A stretch of DNA of 64,000 bases from NCBI RefSeq assembly GCF_900104145.1, contig NZ_FNLB01000007.1, positions 1 to 64,000 on the forward strand. Direction: 5' to 3'. Position 1 is the first letter of the stretch. Each line of letters opens with the position of its first letter. The translations under genes and the position numbers were made by a program. The DNA comes from Pseudovibrio sp. Tun.PSC04-5.I4. GTDB lineage: Bacteria; Pseudomonadota; Alphaproteobacteria; Rhizobiales; Stappiaceae. Of this stretch, positions 44,856 through 53,900 are shown one piece after another. The notes below the pieces were generated by a model. It saw only the letters and a list, made by a program, of their open reading frames with translations, had not been told where the DNA came from and made no database searches.

Positions 44856-45683
44856 ATGAGTTCGCTCAGTAAACGCATTCAGTCTTCACTGGTAGGCTTA
44901 AAAATGCCGCGGGCTTTAGAGGTGCTCGACCACACGCTGAGCCAATTGGAACAAGGGGAACTCACGGCACTGGAGGCCCTGGATTCTCTGCTCAATGAAG
45001 AATATTCAACACGCGAGGGCCGCCGTATCGGCGTCGCCCTGACGACAGCGCGGCTTACTCCGATAAAAACACTGGAAAGCTTCGACTTTACCTTCCAGCC
45101 CTCGCTGGACAGGGATCGCATCATGGCTCTAGCCGAACTGGAGTTCATCACTCGCAATGAAGTGGTACACTTTCTCGGTCCACCTGGTACAGGAAAGAGC
45201 CATCTGGCAACTGCTCTTGGGGTTGCAGCCGTTAAAGCGGGTAAACGGGTGTATCGCATTGCTTTAGCTGACCTCATCGAAGCCTTGGCAAAAGCTGAAA
45301 AAGAAGGGCGGTTGACTGAGAAACTACGCTTCTTTGCACGAACTTCACTGCTAATCGTCGATGAAATCGGTTATCTGCCAATTACCAATGGGGGAGCAAA
45401 CTTGTTCTTCCAGCTCGTCAATGCCAAATATGAAAAGGGATCCATGATCCTCACCTCAAACCGTGGCTTTGCGGAATGGGGTGAGATCTTTGGTGATCGC
45501 GTTATTGCCACAGCCCTTCTCGATCGGCTTTTGCATCATGCCGTCGTCATCCAGATCGAAGGTGCTAGTTATCGGTTGCGCAGCCATGCGGACCTCATGC
45601 CAGAGCACGTACGGGCTAACGCTTCAATAGCTCCACCTCCACCACCAAAACGACGCGGCAGGCCACCCAAAAAGGAGAGTTAG
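44856..45683 (+). CDS. istB: IS21-family helper ATPase IstB
   Basis: A 275-residue AAA+ ATPase. Walker A GPPGTGKSHLATALG (about residues 107-121), Walker B LLIVDEIGYLPI (about 166) and the sensor region ILTSNRGFAEW are present. The C-terminal tail is Pro/Arg-rich (PPPPKRRGRPPKK). It overlaps istA by 4 nt. It is intact, though its partner IstA is broken. Confidence 0.95.
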   Translation: MSSLSKRIQSSLVGLKMPRALEVLDHTLSQLEQGELTALEALDSLLNEEYSTREGRRIGVALTTARLTPIKTLESFDFTFQPSLDRDRIMALAELEFITRNEVVHFLGPPGTGKSHLATALGVAAVKAGKRVYRIALADLIEALAKAEKEGRLTEKLRFFARTSLLIVDEIGYLPITNGGANLFFQLVNAKYEKGSMILTSNRGFAEWGEIFGDRVIATALLDRLLHHAVVIQIEGASYRLRSHADLMPEHVRANASIAPPPPPKRRGRPPKKES

Positions 45684-46137
45684 ACCCACAGACAAGGCTG
45701 GTCACCAAATACTCAAACTGAGGACTTTCCGTCCAGCACATGTGGGGAAATTTGACTCAGCATTGACAACATTCAGGAGATGGACGAAAGACGGCCAAAT
45801 TCAGCCCGATCAGCGGCCTATTGTGCCGCGCCTGGAGCCAGCTAATAAGCTCAGCGAGTATGAGCGTGCCGCAGTGCTGGAGGTCTGTAATTCAGAGGAA
45901 TTCGCCAGCTTACCACCCAGCCAGATTGTACCAAAACTGGCCGATCAAGGCCGATATCTGGCGTCTGAATCCAGCTTTTACCGCATCCTGCGCACAGATG
46001 GTCAGCAGCATCACCGTGGCCGTGCCAAGCCTCCTGTACGGCGCAAACCACCCACCAGTTATCAGGCCAGAGGGCCCTGCCAAGTGTGGACATGGGACAT
46101 AACCTGGATGCCCGGACCGATTGCGGGCATGTTCTTC

Positions 46138-46796
46138 GGCGTTGTTGCAGAACTCAACTTTTGCTTACAGCTCGCCCTTACCCGCTTAACTCAGGTCGCG
46201 ATGATCCGCTCAAACGTCGCACGTCCGAGGGCGGCCATTGTGTTGAGGACGGAGACATTGATCCTGGCTTCCGTCTTCTGGTTTTCAAACTCACGGGACT
46301 TCAACGCAGTCCCGAAGATCTGTTTATATCGCCCCATCAAGGTCTCGCCTCTTGAGCGCCGTCCGTAGCCGGTTTGCTTCTGCCACCCCATTCTGCCATG
46401 TTTCTCAATGGCCAATATATCTCTATCACGAGCAGTGGGAGCGGTCTCAGCCTCAGGGCTGGGGACGGCTGTTTTGGGCGGCGGTACGATGACCTCGACA
46501 CAGTCATAGCGAACTGCAATTTCCTGTCTTGTGGCAGCTCCGTCATAGGCTCCATCGCCAAGAAACGTGGCAACAGAACCCTCGATCTGGTCCAGCAGAT
46601 CCGGCACAACAGTTGGATCGCCAACCGTATCTTCCGTTAGATCACAGCAGACGATGATCCCGCTTTCCAAATCCAGGCCAAGGTGAAGTTTTCGCCATTT
46701 CCTGCGCTTTTTCTTGGTTCCATGCTTGGTTTCCTGCCATTCACCAGCCCCGAACATCTTCACGCCCGTGCTAACTATTACAAGGATAGCCGGGCC
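46138..46796 (-). pseudogene. IS5-type element (second lineage), 3' half only
   Basis: The right end GGCGTTGTTGCAG is at 46138. The transposase C-terminal half (stop at 46191) has GAYDGAATRQEI and RSRGETLMGRYKQIFG. The usual first catalytic motif VIDSTG reads LVIVSTGVKMF here, with Val in place of Asp. It is cut at 46797 by the next IS5-type element. Confidence 0.85.
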
Positions 46797-47899
46797 GGCG
46801 CTGTTGCATAAATACTCTTCAGGCGTATATTCCGGCTGATATTTCCTTCAATGAAGATTCACTTTATGCCGTTTAAAGCCAATGTTGATCGCCAACATAA
46901 GTTTGCCAAAGCCAAATACAAAGTGACGAACTGGTCGAAGTATAATGAAAGCTTGCGTCGTCGCGGCGATGTCACGGTTTGGATTGAAGAGAGCGTTGCC
47001 AAGGCTTGGTTTGCACCCGAGAACCAACGACGTGGACGGCCCGCCAAGTTTTCAGAGTTTGCCATTGAAACCTGTTTGCAGATCCGGGTCGTATTCGGTC
47101 TTGCTTTGAGGCAGACTCAAGGGTTTGTGAGGTCTGTGTTCCATTTGATGGAGTTGGTTTTACCGGTTCCTGACTTTTCAACCCTGTCGCGCCGCGCAGA
47201 TGGCTTGAAACTTTCAAATCCCAAACCGCGAACGAACTCAGAGCCAGTAGAGCTGGTAATCGATAGTACAGGCGTTAAGATCTTTGGTGCCGGAGAATGG
47301 CAGGAAACCAAGCATGGAACCAGGATAAAGCGCAGAACTTGGCGCAAACTTCACCTTGGCCTTGATCTGAATGCCGGCCAAATCGTATGTTCTGAACTGA
47401 CTGAGGATACGGTTGCCGATCCAACCGCTGTGTCGGATCTGTTGGATCAGATCGAAGATACAGTTGCTACATTTCTCGGTGATGGCGCTTATGATGGGAC
47501 GCCTGTGAGACAAGAATTAGCAGACCGTTTTGAAGGTATCGAGGTCATCATTCCACCTCCCAAAACAGCTATCCCCGGCCCACAGGCTGCGACCGCTCCC
47601 ACTGCTTGCGACCGGGATATTCTTGCCATTCAAAAGAACGGCAGGATGTCTTGGCAAAAGCAAACCGGATATGGCCGAAGGTCTCGAGGCGAAACCTTGA
47701 TGGGCCGCTTTAAGCAGGTGATCGGGACCACGCTCAGGTCACGAAAGTTGAACAATCAGAGGACAGAGGCAAAACTTGGCGTCGCCGTTCTCAACACAAT
47801 GACGGCCCTCGGACGCGCCACGTTCGAGAAGGTTTCTGCATGATCAGATGCATGGGATTGGGCAAGCTGCAAGCTAATTTCGAATTGTGCAACAAGGCC
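46797..47899 (+). mobile_element. Complete IS5-type element (third lineage, 1103 bp)
   Basis: The left end is GGCGCTGTTGCATAAATAC at 46797; the right end is the inverted GGCCTTGTTGCACAATTCG at 47881-47899. One intact transposase lies inside. It sits directly between two other IS5-type fragments. Confidence 0.88.
46851..47843 (+). CDS. IS5-type transposase (third lineage)
   Basis: A 330-residue DDE transposase beginning MKIHFMPFKANVDRQHKFAK. The Asp motifs are LVIDSTGVKIFGAGEW and LGDGAYDGTPVR; the Glu motif is RSRGETLMGRFKQVIG. It is about the same length as, and clearly homologous to, the transposases at 32923 and 49596, but from a separate subgroup. Confidence 0.93.
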   Translation: MKIHFMPFKANVDRQHKFAKAKYKVTNWSKYNESLRRRGDVTVWIEESVAKAWFAPENQRRGRPAKFSEFAIETCLQIRVVFGLALRQTQGFVRSVFHLMELVLPVPDFSTLSRRADGLKLSNPKPRTNSEPVELVIDSTGVKIFGAGEWQETKHGTRIKRRTWRKLHLGLDLNAGQIVCSELTEDTVADPTAVSDLLDQIEDTVATFLGDGAYDGTPVRQELADRFEGIEVIIPPPKTAIPGPQAATAPTACDRDILAIQKNGRMSWQKQTGYGRRSRGETLMGRFKQVIGTTLRSRKLNNQRTEAKLGVAVLNTMTALGRATFEKVSA

Positions 47900-48215
47900 C
47901 TGTCGTAACGCCAAAGCGTATACGCTACGCAGTGTTAGGCATACCTCAATGGCTAAATCAGAATACTTGCGTTGCCCTCCGCGAGTGGTCCGGCGCTGCG
48001 CTGACCACTCCTTCCCGATCTCACGGCTGACCCAGATCGTCAAATCACCACGATTACGAAGACTTTCGTTATAGTCACGCCAGTTCGTGACACGATATTT
48101 CTTCTTGTCAAATTTGTGACGACGGCTGGCGTGGAACTTGTGGGGCATCGGATAGCTTTATGAAGACGAACAAGCCTTCTAATTACAGACACTGAGCGAC
48201 CCCTGCAACAGGGCC
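47900..48215 (-). pseudogene. IS5-type element 5' fragment (first lineage, inverted)
   Basis: The reverse complement of the first 310 or so bases of the element at 32856. It encodes transposase residues 1-83 (MPHKFHASRRHKF... VYALALRQ) and ends with the left terminal repeat, here with a one-base change (CAACAGGGCC). It is truncated by the adjacent IS5-type element. Confidence 0.88.
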
Positions 48216-48332
48216 CCTGTAGCGCTACCTTATGCGCAAATCACCGCTGATCAAGTGGTTCTTCATGCGTTCAGCAGAGCAAAGTACATCCAACACTAAG
48301 TGAAGGGGTGCATGAAATTTCAATGAAGGAAC

Positions 48333-48360
48333 TTGTATACGGGCGAATTTCTTGTATGAT
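48333..48360 (+). promoter_or_regulatory. Promoter of the abiE pair, probably leaderless
   Basis: TTGTAT (48333-48338) and TATGAT (48355-48360) are separated by 16 bp, a good sigma-70 type promoter. The -10 box ends only 6 bp before the ATG at 48367, so transcription should start at or next to the start codon. No ribosome-binding site is possible in between. Confidence 0.65.
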
Positions 48361-48366
48361 AGAAAC

Positions 48367-48963
48367 ATGAGCGCACTGAACGAACTCAAAAAGCATCTCC
48401 GCCCAGGGCAGGTCTATCGCCGTGCCCATCTTCGCGTGTGGTCGAATGCAGTGGATCGCCACCTGAAACAGCTTGTAGAAGAGGGTACTTTAACCAAGCT
48501 GGCGGGTGGCCTGTATCACTACCCCAAGCGCACAAGCTTTGGTGATGCACCAGCTGATGAAGCAAAACTGGTCAAAGCGTTTTTGAAAGACCATCGTTTC
48601 TTGTTGACTACACCCAACGCCTACAACGCGCTTGGGGTCGGTTCGACACAACTCTACAACAAGACGATTGTCTACAATCACAAGCGCCATGGGCGTTTCA
48701 AACTAGGTAGGCGTGAGTTCGATTTTCTAGTAAAACCTCACTTCCCGTCTAAGCTATCCGAAGAGTTTCTGCTTGTTGATCTGGTGGACAATCTTGAGCG
48801 CTTGGCCGAACACAATCCAACCATGTTGGAAGGTGCGCGCAAGAGGGCACTGCGAATGAATCCAAAGGCTCTGAAACGCGCCGTGAAGGAATTCGGTGGA
48901 TCAAAGGCGCGGAAGTTCTTTGTGCCACTATTGGCCGAAGGTACACAGACTTATGCTTCATGA
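48367..48963 (+). CDS. abiEi: AbiEi-family antitoxin (type IV toxin-antitoxin)
   Basis: A 198-residue protein. The N-terminal winged-helix part (VDRHLKQLVEEGTLTKLAGG, then LYHYPKRTSFG) is the DNA-binding domain of AbiEi-like antitoxins and autorepresses the operon in known members. The C-terminal part (LKLGRREFDFLVKP-like; FLLVDLVDNLERL) is the antitoxin domain. ATG at 48367 is chosen because the promoter -10 box lies just before it; an earlier in-frame codon would fall within the promoter. It overlaps the toxin gene by 11 nt. Confidence 0.85.
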   Translation: MSALNELKKHLRPGQVYRRAHLRVWSNAVDRHLKQLVEEGTLTKLAGGLYHYPKRTSFGDAPADEAKLVKAFLKDHRFLLTTPNAYNALGVGSTQLYNKTIVYNHKRHGRFKLGRREFDFLVKPHFPSKLSEEFLLVDLVDNLERLAEHNPTMLEGARKRALRMNPKALKRAVKEFGGSKARKFFVPLLAEGTQTYAS

Positions 48964-49542
48964 GTTCCTTCACCAGCACAAAGATTTTGCCAACCTGATC
49001 CGTATCGTTGGTGAGAAGCACTCGATTGATCCTGTCCTTGTCGAAAAGGACTATTGGATTATGCATTGCCTCTATGGTTTGAAGGAGATGGGCTGGTCTT
49101 TCGAGCTCAAGGGCGGGACATCCCTTTCCAAGGGGCTAGGTATTATCGATCGGTTCTCCGAGGATATCGATATCCGCATTGAGCCGCCTGCCGAACAAGA
49201 CGTTGCCACGAATCCAAACCAACAAAAACCAGCGCATGTGAAAAGCCGCAAGGTATTCTATGATTGGTTGGCCAAGACTATTGCGATAGACGGGATAGTT
49301 AGGGCGGAGCGCGACACTGAGTTCGACGATCTGCGCTACTATCGAAGTGGCGGTATCCGTTTGGTATATGAAACCCGCATGGGCAGTCTTGCCGGACTGA
49401 AGGATGGGATATTGCTCGAAGTTGGCTTTGATGTTGTCTCACCTAACGCGCCTAAAACAATCTCATCTTGGGCCTATGACTTCGCAGCCAGCAAAGCGGA
49501 GGTAATCGACAATCGCGCTGTTGATGTCGCCTGCTATCACCC
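48953..49542 (+). pseudogene. abiEii: AbiEii-family nucleotidyltransferase toxin, 3' end cut by IS5
   Basis: Starts MLHEFLHQHKDFANLI. The nucleotidyltransferase core is present: FELKGGTSLSKGLGIIDRF followed by SEDIDIRI (the metal-binding Asp-x-Asp). The family is usually about 290-320 residues. Here genuine sequence ends at about residue 197 (DVACYHP) at 49542, where an IS5-type end begins; another 22 codons are read into the IS. The toxin has lost its C-terminal third and is probably inactive, leaving the antitoxin alone. Confidence 0.85.
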
Positions 49543-50645
49543 GGCCGTGTTGCGTAAATGCAAATCAGCCTACAGTAGGCCCTTACCCGTTGAACTTAGG
49601 TCGCACTGATACGCTCGAACGTGGGTCGTCTGAGTGCGGTCATTGTGTTGAGGACGGCAACATTAATTTTTGCTTCCGTCTTCTGATTTTCTAAGCTACG
49701 AGACTTGAGTGTGGTCCCGATGACTTGTTTGTAGCGCCCCATGAGTGTCTCCCCTCGTGAGCGTCGCCCGTATCCTTTTTGCTTCTGCCAGGCCATTCTT
49801 CCATGCACATGGATGGCAAGAATATCCCGGCCACGTGCAGTGGGAGCTGTCGCAGCCTCAAGGCTGGGGACTGCAGTTTTGGGCGGTGGTATGATGATTT
49901 CAACGCCTTCATAACGGTCCGCTATTTCCTGTCGTGTTGGGAAGCCATCATAAGCACCATCACCAAGGAACGTGGCAACCGGACCCCCAACTTGGTCCAG
50001 CATATCCGATACAACGGTTGGATCACCAACATTGTCTTCGGTCAGTTCACTGCACAGAATTTTACCGCTCTCAAGGTCGATCCCAAGGTGAAGTTTACGC
50101 CATTTTCGGCGCTTTTGCTTTGTTCCGTGTTTGGTTTTCTGCCATTCGCCAGCGCCAAAGACCTTCAGGCCGGTGCTATCGATCACGAGGGTTGCAGGAG
50201 CACGCGCTCCTTTTGATTTAGGAGGTGAAAGCTTTAATCCTCCAGCTCTGCGTGACAGAGTGGAACAATCAGGAACCGGCAAGGCCAGCTTCATTAAACC
50301 GAATATAGAGCGCATAAATCCTTGCGTCTGGCGCAGAGCAAGGCCGAAAACAGAACGAGCGATCAAACAGGTTTCAATGGCGAGTTCTGAAAATATGCAG
50401 GGTCGACCGCGTCGCTTGCCCGCAGGAGCAAACCAGGCCGTTGCAACGCTGGCGGCAACCCAGATGGTAATGTCACCACGGCGGCGCAAACTCTCATTAT
50501 ATGCCGACCAGTTGGTCACCTTGTATTTGGTTTTGTTAAATTTGTGTTGGCGATTAGCGTTGTGTTTAAACGGCATAAACTGGATCTTCACGGAAGGAAA
50601 TTTCAGCGAAGATAAACCTCAATGTGGAATTACGCAACAACGCCC
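49543..50645 (-). mobile_element. Complete IS5-type element (fourth lineage, 1103 bp)
   Basis: The ends are GGCCGTGTTGCGTAAATGC at 49543 and the inverted GGCGTTGTTGCGTAATTCC ending at 50645. The transposase is on the minus strand. The element disrupts the AbiEii toxin gene. Confidence 0.88.
49596..50591 (-). CDS. IS5-type transposase (fourth lineage)
   Basis: A 331-residue DDE transposase: LVIDSTGLKVFGAGEW, LGDGAYDGFPTRQEI and RSRGETLMGRYKQVIG hold the catalytic residues. It starts MKIQFMPFKHNANRQHKF and is related to, but distinct from, the 330-residue transposase at 46851. Confidence 0.93.
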   Translation of the reverse strand: MKIQFMPFKHNANRQHKFNKTKYKVTNWSAYNESLRRRGDITIWVAASVATAWFAPAGKRRGRPCIFSELAIETCLIARSVFGLALRQTQGFMRSIFGLMKLALPVPDCSTLSRRAGGLKLSPPKSKGARAPATLVIDSTGLKVFGAGEWQKTKHGTKQKRRKWRKLHLGIDLESGKILCSELTEDNVGDPTVVSDMLDQVGGPVATFLGDGAYDGFPTRQEIADRYEGVEIIIPPPKTAVPSLEAATAPTARGRDILAIHVHGRMAWQKQKGYGRRSRGETLMGRYKQVIGTTLKSRSLENQKTEAKINVAVLNTMTALRRPTFERISAT

Positions 50646-50764
50646 AGTAAATGCTATCAAAGGAGCGGCATCAAACCGTGACAGGACCAAACAGCCAGTT
50701 TTAGCTGAATTGCCCCACACTTTTTGGCACTCTCCGCAGTACGGTAAATTACCGATCAAGGTCG

Positions 50765-50989
50765 TCAATTTGTTTCGACTTCAACGTTTCGGAATTTCGA
50801 CCTCAACCAATCGGCCACTTTTTGGGCTTCCTCATTTGAGCCTGCAAGAGCTCCCTTGATTATTTTAGGCGAAACTTCGTATAGGACAATGCCATCGTTT
50901 AGAAGCTCGACTTCAAAATCTAATGTCACGTCATCGTTTTCAAATCGAACCGTATGGCGATGTGGCATCGTTATTCTTGCCGTTTTCAT
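50765..50989 (-). CDS. Candidate immunity protein for the CdiA-like toxin
   Basis: A 74-residue protein from ATG at 50989 (MKTARITMPHRHTVRFENDD). This ATG begins one base after the TGA stop of the exoprotein gene, with GAAGG about 8 bp upstream; an earlier ATG at 51004 overlaps that gene by 14 nt. The protein is acidic, with predicted beta-strands followed by a helix (EEAQKVADWLRSKF), soluble and without a signal peptide. Its size and its position directly behind the toxin-tip coding end are those of CdiI immunity genes. I do not recognise a sequence family. A 119-bp stretch to its left (50646-50764) shows nothing. Confidence 0.6.
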   Translation of the reverse strand: MKTARITMPHRHTVRFENDDVTLDFEVELLNDGIVLYEVSPKIIKGALAGSNEEAQKVADWLRSKFRNVEVETN

Positions 50990-50990
50990 G

Positions 50991-53900
50991 TCAGATGCCT
51001 TCAATCATGCTAAGCGCGTCATTTATGGAGGTTCCTCTTGGTATCGTAACTTGTGAACCAGAAACGGACCGAACAGTTACCTGTATAACGTTGGGGTTCT
51101 GCAGTAGTGTTGGAAGCTCCTGCGTTAAGAAAATGCTACTAGAGCGCGGATTGTTAACGATAGCTGTTACATTGCCAGAGGCATGAGACGCATAATTGGA
51201 AGAAATCCGTCCCCAAATAGCCGCAGCTTGGTCGCCGCCGACGTCGGCGACGGTTCCATCAAACAATCTCAAATCGTCCAGATAACGGCCACCTGTAGTT
51301 TGCTCCAGTGTGCTCAGACCATTTTCTGTAGCGTGGGCTTCTGCCGCTTCCCTTGCACCGCGGCCTGAATAAAACACCGATTGGTTTCTACCAGTAAAAA
51401 CATCAAGATCGCCAACCCCATCAAGCAATCTCTGGTTAGTCAGTTCGCTTGGGGAAAAATCTTGTAGTCTATTTACAGCAACCAGATCACCGGTATTGCT
51501 CAGCCGCAGCAAATTTCCGTCTGAATTGCGGAAGACAGGCGTACCATCTGCCAGATCGTCTGCAGCACGGTAAAATACTCGATCAAAGTCGTCAATAATG
51601 GCAACGACATCATCACCGACTTGCATCACACGGCTGCCGCCTTTTACCGCAATGGTGAAGCCTATGCTGGCAGCTGCGCCGCCCGTTGCAAATTCTGCGA
51701 GTGCTTGGGCACTTACCTCTGTTCCCAGCACGCCAGTTGCACAGAGCCAGGATCCAGCACACGCTTCCAGAGCCCCAACAACGGCACTGCGTGCAACAAA
51801 CCCGCCAGCAAGAAGTCCTGCGATAACAAGCTGGGCCTTCCCGCCAATCTCAACTCCGTTATTGAAATCCTCCACAACTTGCTGGAACTGGCTCTGGCAG
51901 GCACTATCCCACGCGCCACCACAATGCTCGTCTTTGAAGAACTCGGCTTCCTCAAAGAGACGTACACGCGCACTTGCTTGAGCGACATCTTCATAGCGGA
52001 CCTCCGCAAGTGAGAGCCTGTGAAAGTCCAGGGCATGTCTGACGAAGCTTGATGAAACACCGCGCAACTTATCTTCGATTTCAACAAGACTGGCCGCATT
52101 TGCAAGATGCTCATTGATACATTCACGAGTAGTGCAACTGGCAAGCCGCTTATTGTTGCCGTCCGAAATCACCATGTAAGATGTCAGGATTGTATCAAGG
52201 CGTGCCTCATAATCGGAGCAGGTATTCCCGTCTTCACCGCACTCTTCTTTTAACGCTGCAAGTGCTGCACTCATTTCATCGAGATTATTATGACTGAGAT
52301 AGTTATTTTTAAATCCGCTTTGAGCTATGACTGCCCCGATGGAAACATTTACTGGGTCCCCACCCGAGAACGCATAACCTGCCAGAGCTCCGATAAACTT
52401 CGCACGAGCAAGTGCTCTCTTCTGCTCTTCCTGCGTCAGGGTATCATCTTGCCCCCCAGCATATATGCTTTGTGCGACTGCTGCTGCTGCTCCTGCAGCA
52501 CAGCTTGCTCCTGTAGCTTCAGCAGCGGCACAGCCTGTCATGCCATGCAGCAACATATGGGGAAGGGACCCTTCCTCAAGACCAAGCTCTCCAATTTCAA
52601 ACTGAACGTCTGCCATGGCAAGGTTGACGACGGTGCGCAGCATGGACGCGCCGAATTGTGAGGTGAAATCTGTCCCGTAAACAGCAGAAGACAAACCGTT
52701 GGAGATGAGGCTGTCCAATGCTCCATCGAGAATGTTCGCTATGCTGAGATTGCCGTTACCAAGATCACCAAGCAGGCTGTTAAACAGCTCAGGATTAGTC
52801 TCCGACGTAATTCCCAATATGTCGATATTGATGCCAGAAGTCAGACCAGCAGTTGCACCAGAGAAGGCTGCATCTGCCAGAATGTCGCCAATGTCGAAGT
52901 CACCTGATACCGCCCCATCGAGGCTTTCCACTATGACGGAGGTGGTGAAGGCTTCCAGACCCGTGCTGACAGCGCTCAGGAAGGTTCCAGAGGCGGCTGA
53001 TGCAATACCTGGGAAGACTGCTCCGACAATTGCGGGGGCAACGAACGCACCCACTGCAATGGACACCAGCACTTTGAAGGCCGGTGAGAGGGCAACTTGT
53101 TTGTCGTAGAAATATTCGTTTGCCAGCTGTTCTTGCAGGATTTGCAGGCCGGCAATTGCCAGAAGTTCTTCAGGGTACAGCTCTTCAGCTGTTTTGGCGT
53201 CAACACCTGCAGTTTCATAGAGCGCAAGGCTTGCATCGCCGCCCACATTGAAGTTGAGGGCCTGACCTGCCAGGAACTGAGTGAGAACGGCGGTTTCGAC
53301 ATAACTGTTCTCTGTGATGGTGGTCATCAGGACCAGACCCATCTCGTGCTCAAAGAACTCTTTCCGGTGGCTGTTGATGGCGGCTTTGACGTCAAAGTCG
53401 CCGCCGGTGTTGATGTTCACATTGTTGCCCGCAGAAAGGAAAGCCCCAACCAGTGTGGTGTCTTCTCCTGAGAGCAGGGAAAGATCGAGTGCTGCAAGCG
53501 CTTCAGTGCCGCGGCTGATCTTATCTACGCTATTGATAATTTTGGTGGAGCCAAACAGGCCGCCCAAAATGCTCTTTGAGGTCTTGCTGTATTGGCTATG
53601 AACATCGGTGTAAGCACCGGCATATATATTGCCTTCTGCGGCTGTGAGGTTCACATCCCCTTCACCAGAAGCTAGTGAGGTGCCAGCGGTGGTCAGGTCG
53701 CCAGTTTCTGCAAGCAGGTCCAGATCACCACCCGACGCGATTGAGACGCCTTTGTTGGTGACTTTGGTCTCGCTCTTAATCGAGGTCTTTGAGCTAAGGA
53801 AGCCGCTCTTTTTCTTTTTGGAATAAGAGGAGTAAAGGTCCTGAACAGCAGCCAGAACCAGATTGTCTGCTGCGGAAATATCTGCATCACCGCCCACATC

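Larger units (their letters stand above)
42238..44859 (+). pseudogene. istA: IS21-family transposase IstA, split by IS256
   Basis: Part one (42238-42594) encodes MIHNLKQQGLSVSAIARKAG (HTH) and the first catalytic region QAQVDFAE. Part two (43987-44859) resumes with FQVEFTSEPDVVRKV and reaches the Glu region (AKTKGKVERPFRYIRQDFF). The natural start is ATG at 42238 or a GTG slightly upstream. The frame is restored exactly if the 1383-bp IS256 and one 9-bp duplication are removed, so the gene was functional before that insertion. Confidence 0.92.
42063..45768 (+). mobile_element. IS21-family element carrying an IS256 insertion
   Basis: The ends are TGTCAGTGCTGGATG at 42063 and the inverted ...CAGCATTGACA ending at 45768. 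The element is flanked by the 5-bp repeat ACATT. It encodes istA (split by an IS256-family element at 42595-43977) and istB (intact), and has a long palindrome ahead of istA. Confidence 0.92.
41950..46137 (+). pseudogene. IS3-family OrfB, split by IS21 and truncated by IS5
   Basis: The frame reads MISTPDRTTAVALINEAV up to ELEISERTF at 42062. It resumes after the IS21 element with RRWTKDGQIQPDQRP and reaches the first catalytic Asp region (QVWTWDITWMPGPIAGMFF) before an IS5-type end at 46138 cuts it. The remaining catalytic Asp and Glu are missing. Confidence 0.88.
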
